Positions 44,613 to 55,522 of a stretch of DNA of 64,000 bases are shown piece by piece (position 1 is the first letter of the stretch; each line of letters begins with the position of its first letter). The notes under the pieces are model-generated. The model saw nothing but the letters and a program-made list of their open reading frames with translations, ran no database searches and was not told where the DNA came from. Source of the DNA: Aquincola tertiaricarbonis (GTDB taxonomy: Bacteria; Pseudomonadota; Gammaproteobacteria; Burkholderiales; Burkholderiaceae_C); assembly GCF_023573145.1 (NCBI RefSeq), contig NZ_CP097636.1:744001-808000 (forward strand), given 5' to 3'. Both the position numbers and the translations under genes were made by a program.

Positions 44613-45061
44613 AGAAGACCTACCGTTTTGACGAGCTGCCCGAGCGGGTGGGCCAGGTGCTGGGCACCAGCGACTGGATCACCGTGGACCAGCGGCGCAT
44701 CGACCTGTTCGCCGAGGCCACCGAAGACCGCCAGTGGATCCACGTCGATCCGCAGCGCGCGGCCGAGGGGCCGTTCAAGACCACCATCGCGCACGGTTTC
44801 CTCACGTTGTCGCTGCTGCCCGAGTTCGGTGCCACCGCCTTTGAGGTGACGGGCACGCGCATGGGCGTGAATTACGGCCTGAACCGCGTGCGCTTCACTT
44901 CGCCGGTGCCGGCCGGCAGCCGGCTGCGCGGCCACTTCAAGCTGCTGGCCTGCGATGCGATCGAAGGCGGTGTGCAGCTCACTTGCGAGGTGACGGTGGA
45001 ATGCGAAGGCATGGCCAAGCCTGTCTGCATCGCCGAGTCGCTCGGCCGTCGATATCACTGA
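44609..45061 (+). CDS. MaoC-like (R)-specific enoyl-CoA hydratase
   Basis: The 150-residue hot-dog-fold protein carries the hydratase-2 motif as FAEATEDRQWIHVDPQRA with the catalytic Asp/His pair, followed by TIAHGFLTLSLLP. Such enzymes hydrate trans-2-enoyl-CoA to the R-3-hydroxyacyl form, feeding polyhydroxyalkanoate synthesis or fatty-acid breakdown. It is translationally coupled to the ParA gene by a four-base overlap and followed by an alpha/beta hydrolase after ten bases. With a ParA-type ATPase upstream, granule-related positioning is a conceivable theme, but no phasin or PHA synthase gene is present here. Confidence 0.9.
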   Translation: MKKTYRFDELPERVGQVLGTSDWITVDQRRIDLFAEATEDRQWIHVDPQRAAEGPFKTTIAHGFLTLSLLPEFGATAFEVTGTRMGVNYGLNRVRFTSPVPAGSRLRGHFKLLACDAIEGGVQLTCEVTVECEGMAKPVCIAESLGRRYH

Positions 45062-45071
45062 TCCGCGCCTG

Positions 45072-45926
45072 ATGCACATCACCATCGAGCCGGGCGTCCG
45101 GCTGTTCGTCGACATCGAAGGTCCGGGTCTGGTGCCCGACGGCGCCGGTTGGCGCGAGAAGCCCACGCTGATCGTGCTGCACGGCGGGCCGGGCTTCGAC
45201 CACAGCAGCTTCAAGCCGCTGTTCTCGCAGCTGGCCGACGTGGCGCAGATCGTCTACTACGACCATCGCGGCCATGGCCGCAGCAGCCCGCGGCCGCTGG
45301 CCGAATGCACGCTCGATCTGCTGGCCGACGATCTCGTGCGGCTGTGCGAGGTGCTGGGCATCGCGCGGCCCATCGTGCTTGGCCAGTCCTTCGGCGGCTT
45401 CGTCGCGCAGCGCTACATCGCCCGGCATCCGTCGCATCCGCTGCGGGTGGTGCTGTCCAGCACCTCGCCGCACCTGGGGCTGGCGCGCAAGCTGGCGATG
45501 TTCGAGCGGCTGGGCGGTGAGCCCGCCCGCGCCGCGGCCGAAGCCTTCTGGAGCCGACCCGCCGCCGACACCTGGGCGGTGTACGACCGCCTGTGCATGC
45601 CGCTGTACAACACCCGGCCACCGGCCGATCCGCAGGCCAAGGCGCGCGCGCATTTCACGCCCGAGATCCTGTTCCACTGGGCCGCGGGTGAGCAGCAGGG
45701 CATGGACCTGCTGCCCGGCCTGGCCCGGGCGCAATGCCCGGTGCTGGTGCTGGCCGGTGAACAAGACCCGGTGTGCCCGCTGGCCGATGCCCAGGACATC
45801 GCCGCCGCGCTGCCGCTGCGCTGGTCGCGTTTCACCGGCATCGCCGACGCCGGCCACGGCACCTGGCGCGACCAGCCCGAGGCCGCGATGGCGCGGCTGC
45901 GCGCCTTCATCGACGAGGGCGTCTGA
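45072..45926 (+). CDS. Alpha/beta hydrolase, prolyl-iminopeptidase-like
   Basis: The 284-residue enzyme has the alpha/beta-hydrolase fold: the oxyanion segment LHGGPGFDHSSF, the strand VYYDHRGHGRSS, the nucleophile elbow GQSFGGF and, near the end, GEQDPVCPLADA and the catalytic histidine in DAGHGTWRD. HGGPG is typical of proline iminopeptidases and related esterases. There is no signal peptide, so it acts in the cytoplasm. It is the third gene of the ParA-MaoC run and is followed by a LysR regulator gene after 13 bases. The substrate is unknown. Confidence 0.9.
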   Translation: MHITIEPGVRLFVDIEGPGLVPDGAGWREKPTLIVLHGGPGFDHSSFKPLFSQLADVAQIVYYDHRGHGRSSPRPLAECTLDLLADDLVRLCEVLGIARPIVLGQSFGGFVAQRYIARHPSHPLRVVLSSTSPHLGLARKLAMFERLGGEPARAAAEAFWSRPAADTWAVYDRLCMPLYNTRPPADPQAKARAHFTPEILFHWAAGEQQGMDLLPGLARAQCPVLVLAGEQDPVCPLADAQDIAAALPLRWSRFTGIADAGHGTWRDQPEAAMARLRAFIDEGV

Positions 45927-45939
45927 CGCAGCGCCACGC

Positions 45940-46827
45940 ATGGTCACCGCCCGCATCCCGCCGATCAACTGCCTGCTGAGTTTCGAGGCGCTGGCGCGGC
46001 TGCGCAGCGTGAGCCAGGCGGCCGATGAACTGAGCGTGACGCCCAGCGCGGTGAGCCACCGCATCCGCCAGCTGGAGTCGCAGCTGGGGCTCAAGCTGTT
46101 CGAGCGCGGCGACTTCAGCCTCACCGCCGACGGCAGCGCTTACCTGGGCCAGGTGCGCTCGGCCATCAAGCTGCTGGCGCAGCCGCCCGAGGCGGTGCGC
46201 TCGCCGCGCATGACGCAGCTGCGTCTGGCGGTCACGCCCACCTTCTCGCGGCAGATCCTGCTGCCCAAGCTGGCGCTGTTCCGCCACGCTTACCCCGACG
46301 TCGAGCTGATCCTGCAGGTGTCGATCCCGCTGCTCAACATCACCGCCGAGAGTGCCGACCTGGAGCTTCGCTACGGCCATGGCGGCTACCCGGGCTTCGA
46401 GAGCCGGCGCGTGCTCAGCGACGAGGTGTTTCCGGTGTGCAGCCCCGAGTACCTGCACGAGTTCGGGCCCTTCGACGGTTTCGACACCGCCGAGCGGGTC
46501 GGGCGGGCGCGCCTGATCCGCAGCCCGCTGGAGCCCTGGCGCACCTGGTTCGACGCCTGCGGCATCCACCTGCCCGAGCCGCGCGAAGGCTCGCAGTTCA
46601 ACGACGTGGGCCTGATGCTGGACGCGGCCGTGGCCGGCTTCGGCGTGGCCTTGTCGCGCAGCAAGCTGGGCATGGCCTGGGTGGACTCGGGCCGCCTGGT
46701 GCGGCTGTCGCCGCGCAGCGTGGCCTCGCCCTACCACCACTTCATCTGCTGGAAACCCGGCACGCTGGAGCGGTGGGAGTGCGCCGCCTTCGTCGACTGG
46801 CTGACCGAGACGCTCACCTCATCTTGA
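45940..46827 (+). CDS. LysR-family transcriptional regulator (GcvA-like)
   Basis: The 295-residue regulator has an N-terminal winged helix-turn-helix ([20 protein letters not shown] to [14 protein letters not shown]) and a LysR effector domain. The opening and spacing resemble GcvA-type regulators. The ATG at 45940 is the first one giving the complete helix-turn-helix; a longer frame lies within the hydrolase gene. It is read in the same direction as the hydrolase rather than divergently, so its target is not obvious from the layout. Its last 14 bases overlap the 3' end of the convergent chemoreceptor gene. Confidence 0.92.
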   Translation: MVTARIPPINCLLSFEALARLRSVSQAADELSVTPSAVSHRIRQLESQLGLKLFERGDFSLTADGSAYLGQVRSAIKLLAQPPEAVRSPRMTQLRLAVTPTFSRQILLPKLALFRHAYPDVELILQVSIPLLNITAESADLELRYGHGGYPGFESRRVLSDEVFPVCSPEYLHEFGPFDGFDTAERVGRARLIRSPLEPWRTWFDACGIHLPEPREGSQFNDVGLMLDAAVAGFGVALSRSKLGMAWVDSGRLVRLSPRSVASPYHHFICWKPGTLERWECAAFVDWLTETLTSS

Positions 46828-48364
46828 ACACGTCGATGGCCTCTTCCAGCCGCTGTGCGCGGGTCTGCAGCGAAGCGGCCGACTGCGCACTCTGCTGAAC
46901 CAGGCTGGCGTTCTGCTGGGTGGCGTCGTCCAGGCTGGCGACGGCGGTGTTGACCAGCACGATGCCGCTGATCTGCTCGTTCGACGCCTCGCTGATGTGC
47001 GAGATCAGGTTGGTCACCTGCGACACCTTGCTCACGATGTCGGTCATCGCCTGGCCGGCGTCATCCACCAGCGCCGTGCCGGCTTCCACCTTTTCCACGC
47101 TGGCCTGGATGAGCTGCTTGATCTCCTTGGCGGCATCGGCCGAGCGCTGGGCCAGGCCGCGCACTTCGGAGGCCACCACCGCGAAGCCGCGGCCCTGCTC
47201 GCCGGCGCGCGCGGCTTCCACCGCGGCGTTCAGCGCCAGGATGTTGGTCTGGAAGGCGATGCCGTCGATGGTGCCGATGATGTCGCTGATGCGGCGTGAA
47301 CTGGTGCTGATCTCGCTCATCGTGCCCACCACCCGGCCCACCACGTCGCCGCCGCGGCTGGCGGCGCTGCTGGCTTCGGCCGCCAGGCTGCTGGCCGAGC
47401 GGGCGGTGTCGGTGTTGTTGCGCACCGTGGTGGTCATCTGCCCCATCGATTCGGCCGTCTGCCGCAGCTGGCCGGCCGTCTGTTCCGTCCGCGCGCTGAG
47501 GTCGTGGTTGCCATCGGCGATCTCGTCGCTGGAGCGGCGCAGGCTGTCGATCTGCTGGCCCACGTCGTCCACCAGCGACTTCAGGTTCAGGCCCGACTGG
47601 TTGACCGCCCGCATCAGCATGCCGATCTCGTCGATGCGGTTGAAGTGCAGGTTGCGGCCGGTGGTGCCGGCCGCCACCGCCTGCGCCTGCTTGAGCACCT
47701 GGCGCAGCGGCTTCACCACCTGGCGCTGCAGGGTCCACAGCATCAGCGCGGTCACTGCCGACAGCAGCAGGCCCAGCTCCAGCAGGCCCACGGCCGGCAG
47801 GCCCAGTCCCCAGGCGCCCAGCAGGCCGGTGGCGGCGATGGCCAGCACCGGCAGCGCCAGCCGCCAGCGGATGGGCATGGTCTGGCCGATCGAGCGCCAG
47901 GCCATCAGGCCGCCGTACACGATCAGCCCGCGGTGGAAGCGGCGGCGGCCGGCCCGGCCTTCGCGGAAGTCCTTGTACGCGGCCTCGGCGGCCTGCACCT
48001 CCTCGGTCGAGGGCTTGGTGCGCACCGACATGTAGCCCACCACCTGGCCACCCCGCACCACCGGCGTGGCATTGGCACGCACCCAGTAATGGTCGCCGTC
48101 GCGGCGGCGGTTCTTCACCAGCGCGGTCCAAGACTGGCCGTCCTTTAGGGTCGCCCACATGTCGGCAAAGGCCTCGCGCGGCATGTCGGGGTGCCGCACC
48201 AGATTGTGCGGCTGACCCATCAGGTCGTCGCGCTCGAAGCCGCTGACCTGGATGAACGCTTCGTTGGCGTAGGTGATGTGGCTCTGTGTGTCGGTGCTCG
48301 ACATCAAGGTGGCGTCGGCGGCGTAGTCGAACTCGCGTTGGGTGACCGGCAGGTTTTGTCTCAT
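46814..48364 (-). CDS. Aer-like methyl-accepting chemotaxis protein (PAS sensor), second copy
   Basis: This 516-residue chemoreceptor is a clear paralogue of the one at 39857-41410: same start ([12 protein letters not shown]), same PAS segments ([52 protein letters not shown]), two hydrophobic stretches near 165-210 and a conserved signalling tip. It probably senses redox state or oxygen through FAD. The copies differ in the HAMP-like and helical parts, so the duplication is not recent. It is transcribed divergently from the lactate permease gene, with a sigma-28-like promoter upstream. A longer frame to 48481 adds an unlikely leader. Confidence 0.94.
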   Translation of the reverse strand: MRQNLPVTQREFDYAADATLMSSTDTQSHITYANEAFIQVSGFERDDLMGQPHNLVRHPDMPREAFADMWATLKDGQSWTALVKNRRRDGDHYWVRANATPVVRGGQVVGYMSVRTKPSTEEVQAAEAAYKDFREGRAGRRRFHRGLIVYGGLMAWRSIGQTMPIRWRLALPVLAIAATGLLGAWGLGLPAVGLLELGLLLSAVTALMLWTLQRQVVKPLRQVLKQAQAVAAGTTGRNLHFNRIDEIGMLMRAVNQSGLNLKSLVDDVGQQIDSLRRSSDEIADGNHDLSARTEQTAGQLRQTAESMGQMTTTVRNNTDTARSASSLAAEASSAASRGGDVVGRVVGTMSEISTSSRRISDIIGTIDGIAFQTNILALNAAVEAARAGEQGRGFAVVASEVRGLAQRSADAAKEIKQLIQASVEKVEAGTALVDDAGQAMTDIVSKVSQVTNLISHISEASNEQISGIVLVNTAVASLDDATQQNASLVQQSAQSAASLQTRAQRLEEAIDVFKMR

Positions 48365-48386
48365 ACAAACTCCAGAGGTGCAGCGG

Positions 48387-48413
48387 TTGTCGGCTGGAGA
48401 AGCTGAGGACTGA
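48387..48413 (-). promoter_or_regulatory. Sigma-28-like promoter of the second chemoreceptor gene
   Basis: Read on the minus strand, TCAGTCCT (48413-48406), an 11-base spacer and GCCGACAA (48394-48387) fit the sigma-28 consensus; the -10 part differs from GCCGATAA at one base. It ends 22 bases before the chemoreceptor ATG at 48364. The spacing is the same as for the promoter at 39789. Confidence 0.55.
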
Positions 48414-48436
48414 AGCCAGAAATGATGTTGAGGTGG

Positions 48437-48462
48437 TTTTGTCCAATACAAACGCGACAAAA
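48437..48462. promoter_or_regulatory. Inverted repeat in the chemoreceptor/lactate-permease divergent region
   Basis: TTTTGTC (48437-48443) and GACAAAA (48456-48462) form a seven-base perfect inverted repeat with a 12-base spacer, and a further TTTGTC lies near 48489. The gap 48365-48635 separates two divergent genes, so this may be an operator for the lactate operon. The rest of the gap holds the sigma-28-like promoter and a GAGGAGAG ribosome site before 48636. Confidence 0.4.
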
Positions 48463-48635
48463 GTCCGGCGTCGAGCGGCACCCAGGGTTTGTCCTGATCC
48501 GTGAAAAAGTCTCACGCGGGCGGCCAAGAACTTTCAGCCGCCGCGGCGGGCGCATTCCTACAGTGCGCCACGCGGTACCTCGCCCTTGTGAGGTGGCCAG
48601 CAGTTCAACCACCACAACACGCGAGGAGAGACACC

Positions 48636-50297
<1,662 letters not shown>

Positions 50298-50319
50298 GCC
50301 ACCCAGGAGGAGCAGTCAC

Positions 50320-51489
50320 ATGCCGGTGATCACCAACATCGAAGACCTGCGGGTGCTGGCCGAAAAGCGCGTGCCCCGCATGTTCTACGACTATGCCGAT
50401 TCCGGCTCGTGGACCGAAGGCACCTACCGCGCCAACGAAAGCGACTTCCAGCGCCTGAAGCTGCGCCAGCGCGTGGCGGTGAACATGGAAAACCGCAGCA
50501 CCGCCACCACCATGGTGGGCGTGCCGGCGCGCATGCCGGTGGCCATCGCCCCGGTGGGGCTCACCGGCATGCAGCATGCGGATGGCGAGATCCATGCCGC
50601 CCGCGCGGCGCTGAAGTTCGGCATCCCGTTCACGCTGTCGACGATGAGCATCTGCTCCATCGAGGACATCGCGGCGGCCACGCAGCAGCCCTTCTGGTTC
50701 CAGCTGTACATGATGCGCGATCGCGATGCGATGGCCCGCATGATCGACCGCTGCAAGGCCGCGAACTGCAGCGCGCTGGTGCTGACGCTGGACCTGCAGG
50801 TGATCGGCCAGCGCCACAAGGACCTGAAGAACGGCCTGACCGCGCCGCCGCGGCCCACGCTGCGCAACATCCTCAACCTGATGACCAAGCCCGCCTGGTG
50901 CCTGGGCATGGCGGGCACGCGGCGCCGCACCTTCGGCAACCTGGTGGGCCATGTGAAGGGCGTGAGCGACATGAACTCGCTGGCCTCCTGGACCAACGAG
51001 CAGTTCGACCCGCGCCTGTCGTGGGCCGACATCGAGTGGGTCAAGAAGCAGTGGGGCGGCAAGCTCATCCTCAAGGGCATCATGGAGGTCGAGGACGCGC
51101 GGCTGGCCGCCGACATCGGCGCCGACGCCATCGTGGTGAGCAACCACGGCGGCCGCCAGCTCGACGGCGCGCCTTCGTCCATCACCGCGCTGCCGCCCAT
51201 CGTGGAAGCGGTGGGCCACCGCACCGAGGTGTGGATGGACGGCGGCATCCGCAGCGGCCAGGACGTGCTCAAGGCCTGGGCGCTGGGCGCGCGTGGCACC
51301 ATGATCGGCCGCGCGATGGTCTATGGCCTGGGGGCGATGGGCGAAGCCGGTGTCACCCGCGCGCTGCAGATCATCCACAAGGAGCTGGACGTGACCATGG
51401 CTTTTTGCGGCCACACCAACATCCAGAACGTCGACGCCAGCATCCTGCTGACGCCGCAGCGCACGGGCGATTCGCGTTACTTCGCCTGA
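50320..51489 (+). CDS. lldD: FMN-dependent L-lactate dehydrogenase / 2-hydroxy-acid oxidase
   Basis: The 389-residue flavoprotein oxidises L-lactate (or a related 2-hydroxy acid) to pyruvate and passes electrons to the quinone pool at the inner membrane. Motifs: PRMFYDYADSGSWTEGTYR, PVAIAPVGLTGMQHADGE, FWFQLYMMRDRD and the active-site signature VVSNHGGRQLDGAPSS with the catalytic histidine, followed by the FMN-phosphate site VWMDGGIRSGQDVLKA. A GGAGGAG ribosome site precedes the ATG at 50320. It lies 22 bases after the permease and 16 before glcD. Its loop region is compatible with lldD; glycolate as substrate cannot be excluded. Confidence 0.95.
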   Translation: MPVITNIEDLRVLAEKRVPRMFYDYADSGSWTEGTYRANESDFQRLKLRQRVAVNMENRSTATTMVGVPARMPVAIAPVGLTGMQHADGEIHAARAALKFGIPFTLSTMSICSIEDIAAATQQPFWFQLYMMRDRDAMARMIDRCKAANCSALVLTLDLQVIGQRHKDLKNGLTAPPRPTLRNILNLMTKPAWCLGMAGTRRRTFGNLVGHVKGVSDMNSLASWTNEQFDPRLSWADIEWVKKQWGGKLILKGIMEVEDARLAADIGADAIVVSNHGGRQLDGAPSSITALPPIVEAVGHRTEVWMDGGIRSGQDVLKAWALGARGTMIGRAMVYGLGAMGEAGVTRALQIIHKELDVTMAFCGHTNIQNVDASILLTPQRTGDSRYFA

Positions 51490-51505
51490 CCCGCAGGGGA
51501 CCGAC

Positions 51506-52975
51506 ATGACCGACCGAGCAAACCGCCAGGCCCAAGTGGTGCAGGCCCTGGCGCAGGTGCTGCCACCGCATGCGCTGCTGTGGCGCGGCGAGGACACCGT
51601 GCCCTATGAGTGCGACGGCCTGACCGCCTACCGCGAACAGCCGCTGGTGGTGGTGCTGCCCGAGACCGAAGAGCAGGTGAGCGCGGTGCTGCGCACCTGC
51701 CATGCGCTGGAAGTGCCGGTGGTGGCGCGCGGTGCGGGCACCGGCCTGTCGGGCGGCGCGATGCCGCACAAGCTGGGCGTCACGCTGTCGCTGGCCAAGT
51801 TCAACAAGATCCTGAAGGTGGACCCGTATGCCCGCACCGCGCTCGTGCAGTGCGGCGTGCGCAACCTGGCCATCAGCGAGGCGGCGGCGCCGTACGGGCT
51901 GTACTACGCGCCCGACCCCAGCAGCCAGATCGCCTGCACCATCGGCGGCAACGTGGCCGAGAACTCCGGCGGCGTGCACTGCCTGAAGTACGGGCTGACG
52001 GTGCACAACGTGCTCAAGGTGCGCGGCTTCACCGTGGAAGGCGAGCCGGTGACCTTCGGCGCCGATGCGCTGGACGCCGCAGGCCTGGACCTGCTGGCCG
52101 TGATGGTGGGCAGCGAAGGCATGCTGGCCGTGGCCATCGAGGTCACGGTCAAGCTGGTGCCCAAGCCGCAGCTGGCCCGCTGCATCATGGCCAGCTTCGA
52201 CGACGTGCGCAAAGCCGGTGATGCGGTGGCCGCCATCATCGCGGCCGGCATCATCCCGGCCGGGCTGGAGATGATGGACAAGCCGATGACCGCCGCGGTC
52301 GAAGACTTCGTGCGCGCCGGCTACGACCTCGACGCGGCGGCCATCCTGCTGTGCGAAAGCGACGGCACGCCCGAGGAAGTGGCCGAGGAGATCGAGCACA
52401 TGCAGGCGGTGCTGCAGGGCTGCGGCGCCACCCGCATGGAGGTGAGCGAGAACGAGGCCCAGCGGCTGAAGTTCTGGAGCGGGCGCAAGAACGCGTTCCC
52501 GGCCTCGGGCCGCATCAGCCCCGACTACATGTGCATGGACTCCACCATCCCGCGCAAGCGGCTGGCCGACATCCTGCTGGCCATCGCCGAGATGGAGAAG
52601 AAGTACGGCCTGCGCTGCTGCAACGTGTTCCATGCCGGCGACGGCAACCTGCACCCGCTGATCCTGTTCGATGCCAACGACCCCGACCAGATGCACCGCT
52701 GCGAGCTGTTCGGCGCCGACATCCTGGAAACCAGCGTGCGCATGGGCGGCACCGTGAGCGGCGAGCATGGCGTGGGCGTGGAGAAGCTGGGCTCGATGTG
52801 CGTGCAGTTCACGCCCGCCGAGAACGCCCAGATGATGGCGCTGAAGGCCGCCTTCGACCCTGCCGGCACGCTGAACCCCGGCAAGGTGATTCCCACGCTG
52901 CAGCGCTGCGCCGAGGGCGGCAAGATGCATGTGAAAAAGGGCCTGCTGCCCTTTGCCGACCTGCCGAGGTTCTAG
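51506..52975 (+). CDS. glcD: Glycolate oxidase subunit GlcD / FAD-linked 2-hydroxy-acid dehydrogenase
   Basis: This 489-residue FAD-binding protein of the PCMH/vanillyl-alcohol-oxidase fold is the catalytic subunit of glycolate oxidase, which also oxidises D-lactate. The FAD site is seen as ARGAGTGLSGGAMP and IGGNVAENSGGVHCLKYG; the C-terminal domain has NVFHAGDGNLHPLILFD and SGEHGVGVEKLG. Length is as in Escherichia coli GlcD. glcE follows after three bases and glcF after that, so the three-subunit enzyme is complete. Confidence 0.95.
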   Translation: MTDRANRQAQVVQALAQVLPPHALLWRGEDTVPYECDGLTAYREQPLVVVLPETEEQVSAVLRTCHALEVPVVARGAGTGLSGGAMPHKLGVTLSLAKFNKILKVDPYARTALVQCGVRNLAISEAAAPYGLYYAPDPSSQIACTIGGNVAENSGGVHCLKYGLTVHNVLKVRGFTVEGEPVTFGADALDAAGLDLLAVMVGSEGMLAVAIEVTVKLVPKPQLARCIMASFDDVRKAGDAVAAIIAAGIIPAGLEMMDKPMTAAVEDFVRAGYDLDAAAILLCESDGTPEEVAEEIEHMQAVLQGCGATRMEVSENEAQRLKFWSGRKNAFPASGRISPDYMCMDSTIPRKRLADILLAIAEMEKKYGLRCCNVFHAGDGNLHPLILFDANDPDQMHRCELFGADILETSVRMGGTVSGEHGVGVEKLGSMCVQFTPAENAQMMALKAAFDPAGTLNPGKVIPTLQRCAEGGKMHVKKGLLPFADLPRF

Positions 52976-52978
52976 GCC

Positions 52979-54118
52979 ATGACGCTCAACCTGCCTGTAC
53001 AAGTGGACGACGTGGCGCACAACCCGGTGATGCGCCGGCTGATCGATCAGGTGCGCAGCGCCGATGCCACCGCGCCTTTGGCCATCCGCGGCGCCAACAC
53101 CAAGCATTTCTACGGCGAGGCCATTGTCGGCGATCCGCTGGACATGGCGGGCCTCGCCGGCATCAGCAGCTACGAGCCCACCGAGCTGGTGGTCACCGCC
53201 CGTGCCGGCACGCCGCTGGCCGAGCTGGAGGCGGTGCTGGCCGACAAGGGCCAGTGCCTGCCTTTCGAGCCGCCGCGCTTGACCCATGCGGGCACGGGCG
53301 CCGACGGCGGCACCGTGGGCGGCATGGTCGCAGCCGGCCTGGCCGGCCCTTCGAGGGCCGCGGTGGGTGGCGTTCGCGACTACGTGCTGGGCGCCACGCT
53401 GCTCAACGGCCAGGGTGAGCTGCTGAGCTTCGGCGGCCAGGTGATGAAGAACGTGGCCGGCTACGACGTCTCGCGCCTGCTGGCCGGCTCCATGGGCATC
53501 CTGGGCGTGATCTGCGAGGTCTCGCTCAAGGTGCTGCCGGTGCCGCCGGCCGAGGCCACGCTCGCCTTCACGCTGGACGAAGCCAGCGCCATCCGCCGCC
53601 TGAACGACTGGGGCGGCCAACCGCTGCCCCTGAACGCCAGCGCCTGGCGCGACGGCCACCTGTACCTGCGCCTGCGCGGCGCCCGTGCCGCCGTGGCCGA
53701 CGCCTGCCGCCGCCTGGGCGGCGACGGCGTGGAGCCGGAGGTGGCGCAGGCGCTGTGGAATGGCCTGCGCGACCACACCGGCACCTTCCACACCCGCGCG
53801 CTGGAAGCGGTGGAGGCCGGCCAGTCGCTGTGGCGGCTGTCGGTGCCGGCCATCGCGCCGCCGCTGGGCCTGCCCGGCGAAGTGCTGGTGGAACATGGCG
53901 GCGCGCAGCGCTGGCTGGTGGCCAGCCTGCCCGCCGCCGAGGTGCGCGAGGCGGCCACACGCGCAGGCGGCCATGCCACGCTGTTCCGTGCGCTCGACAA
54001 GTCGCCTGGCGTCTTCGCGCCGCTGGCCCCGCCGCTGGAGCGGCTGCACCGCCAGCTCAAGCAGGCCTTCGACCCCCGCGGCGTCTTCAACCGCGGCCGG
54101 CTCTACCCCGGGCTCTGA
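52979..54118 (+). CDS. glcE: Glycolate oxidase subunit GlcE
   Basis: The 379-residue subunit is a shorter FAD-binding protein of the same fold as GlcD. The N-terminal part has AIRGANTKHFYG, and the FAD stretch reads THAGTGADGGTVGGMVAAG with GVRDYVLGATLLNG after it. GlcE is required with GlcD and GlcF for glycolate oxidation. It starts three bases after the glcD stop and ends six bases before glcF, so the three are surely cotranscribed. Confidence 0.93.
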   Translation: MTLNLPVQVDDVAHNPVMRRLIDQVRSADATAPLAIRGANTKHFYGEAIVGDPLDMAGLAGISSYEPTELVVTARAGTPLAELEAVLADKGQCLPFEPPRLTHAGTGADGGTVGGMVAAGLAGPSRAAVGGVRDYVLGATLLNGQGELLSFGGQVMKNVAGYDVSRLLAGSMGILGVICEVSLKVLPVPPAEATLAFTLDEASAIRRLNDWGGQPLPLNASAWRDGHLYLRLRGARAAVADACRRLGGDGVEPEVAQALWNGLRDHTGTFHTRALEAVEAGQSLWRLSVPAIAPPLGLPGEVLVEHGGAQRWLVASLPAAEVREAATRAGGHATLFRALDKSPGVFAPLAPPLERLHRQLKQAFDPRGVFNRGRLYPGL

Positions 54119-54124
54119 GACCCT

Positions 54125-55357
54125 ATGCAAACCACGCTGTCACCGGAATTCAAGGGCACGGCCGCTGGCGAAGAGGCCGAGGCCATCCTGCGCAAGTGCG
54201 TGCACTGCGGCTTCTGCACCGCCACCTGCCCCACCTACCAGCTGCTGGGCGATGAGCTGGACGGCCCGCGCGGCCGCATCTACCTGATGAAGCAGGTGCT
54301 GGAAGGCGCAGAGCCCACCCGCGCCACCCAGCTGCACCTGGACCGCTGCCTGACCTGCCGCAACTGCGAGACCACCTGCCCCTCGGGCGTGCAGTACGGC
54401 CACCTGGTGGACATCGGCCGCCAGGTGGTGGAAGCCAAGGTGCAGCGCCCGGCCGGCGAGCGCGCGGTGCGCTGGCTGCTGAAGGAAGGCCTGACCTCGC
54501 CGCTGTTCAAGCCGGCGATGCAGCTGGGCCAGCTGGTGCGGCCGCTGCTGCCCGAGCTGCTCAAGGACAAGGTGCCCGAACGCCAGCCGCCGCGCGCGCA
54601 TGAGTGGCCGCAGCGCGAGCATGCCCGCAAGGTGCTGATGCTCACCGGCTGCGTGCAGCCGGCGATGGCGCCCAACATCAACGCGGCCACCGCCCGCGTG
54701 CTGGATGCGGCCGGCATCCAGGCGGTGGTGGCGCCTTCGGCCGGTTGTTGCGGCGCCATCAAGACCCACCTGAACGACCAGGCAGGCGGCCATGAGCACA
54801 TGCGCCGCAACATCGACGCCTGGTGGCCGATGGTGTCGCAAGGAACGGCGGAGGCCATCGTCGTCAATGCCTCGGGCTGCAGCGTCACGGTCAAGGACTA
54901 CGGCCATGCGCTGCGCCACGACGCCGCCTACGCGGCCAAGGCAGCCAAGGTCTCGGCGCTGGCGCGCGACCTCAGCGAGCTGCTGCCCGAGCTGGCGCCG
55001 GCACTGGCCGGCAAGCTGCGCGAAGGCGGCCCGCGCAAGGTGGTGTTCCATCCGCCCTGCACGCTGCAGCACGGCCAGAAGGTGCGCGGCCCGGTGGAGA
55101 CGGGCCTGTCCACGCTGGGCTTCGACGTGTCGCTGGCCGCGACCGAAAGCCACCTGTGCTGTGGCTCGGCCGGCACCTACTCGGTGCTGCAGCCCGAGCT
55201 GTCGCACCAGCTGCGCGACCGCAAGCTGGGCCACCTGCAGGCCAGCGGCCCCGACGTCATCGTCTCGGCCAACATCGGCTGCATCCAGCAACTGCAGTCG
55301 GGCACCCAGACGCCCGTGCGGCATTGGGTGGAGCTGGTGGACGAAGCGTTGGGCTGA
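54125..55357 (+). CDS. glcF: Glycolate oxidase iron-sulfur subunit GlcF
   Basis: This 410-residue protein has two 4Fe-4S ferredoxin-type motifs near the N-terminus, CVHCGFCTATCPTYQ and CLTCRNCETTCPSG, and two CCG (cysteine-rich) domains, with GCCGAIKTHLND and LCCGSAGTYSVLQPELS. It carries electrons from GlcD/GlcE to the membrane. It is the last gene of the lactate/glycolate operon; a hairpin follows its stop. Confidence 0.95.
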   Translation: MQTTLSPEFKGTAAGEEAEAILRKCVHCGFCTATCPTYQLLGDELDGPRGRIYLMKQVLEGAEPTRATQLHLDRCLTCRNCETTCPSGVQYGHLVDIGRQVVEAKVQRPAGERAVRWLLKEGLTSPLFKPAMQLGQLVRPLLPELLKDKVPERQPPRAHEWPQREHARKVLMLTGCVQPAMAPNINAATARVLDAAGIQAVVAPSAGCCGAIKTHLNDQAGGHEHMRRNIDAWWPMVSQGTAEAIVVNASGCSVTVKDYGHALRHDAAYAAKAAKVSALARDLSELLPELAPALAGKLREGGPRKVVFHPPCTLQHGQKVRGPVETGLSTLGFDVSLAATESHLCCGSAGTYSVLQPELSHQLRDRKLGHLQASGPDVIVSANIGCIQQLQSGTQTPVRHWVELVDEALG

Positions 55358-55368
55358 ACCGGTTCATG

Positions 55369-55390
55369 GTCAAGCGAACCCGCGCTTGAC
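55369..55390 (+). terminator. Hairpin after glcF
   Basis: GTCAAGCG (55369-55376) and CGCTTGAC (55383-55390) form a perfect eight-base-pair stem with a six-base loop, 11 bases after the glcF stop. No T run follows. It separates the operon from the VgrG gene; the remaining bases to 55522 show a further short dyad near 55474-55492 (CCGAG and CTCGG) and no clear promoter. Confidence 0.45.
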
Positions 55391-55522
55391 GTCTGGGCGC
55401 GTTCGGACGAAATTAGCTGGGCCCGATGAAGTCTCCGGGCCGAAACGTCTCTTGCAGTAGCAGTCTGGCCGGCCCGAGCGGTTTTTCTCGGTGCCTCGTT
55501 CCATGCAGACCTGTCACGCAAC

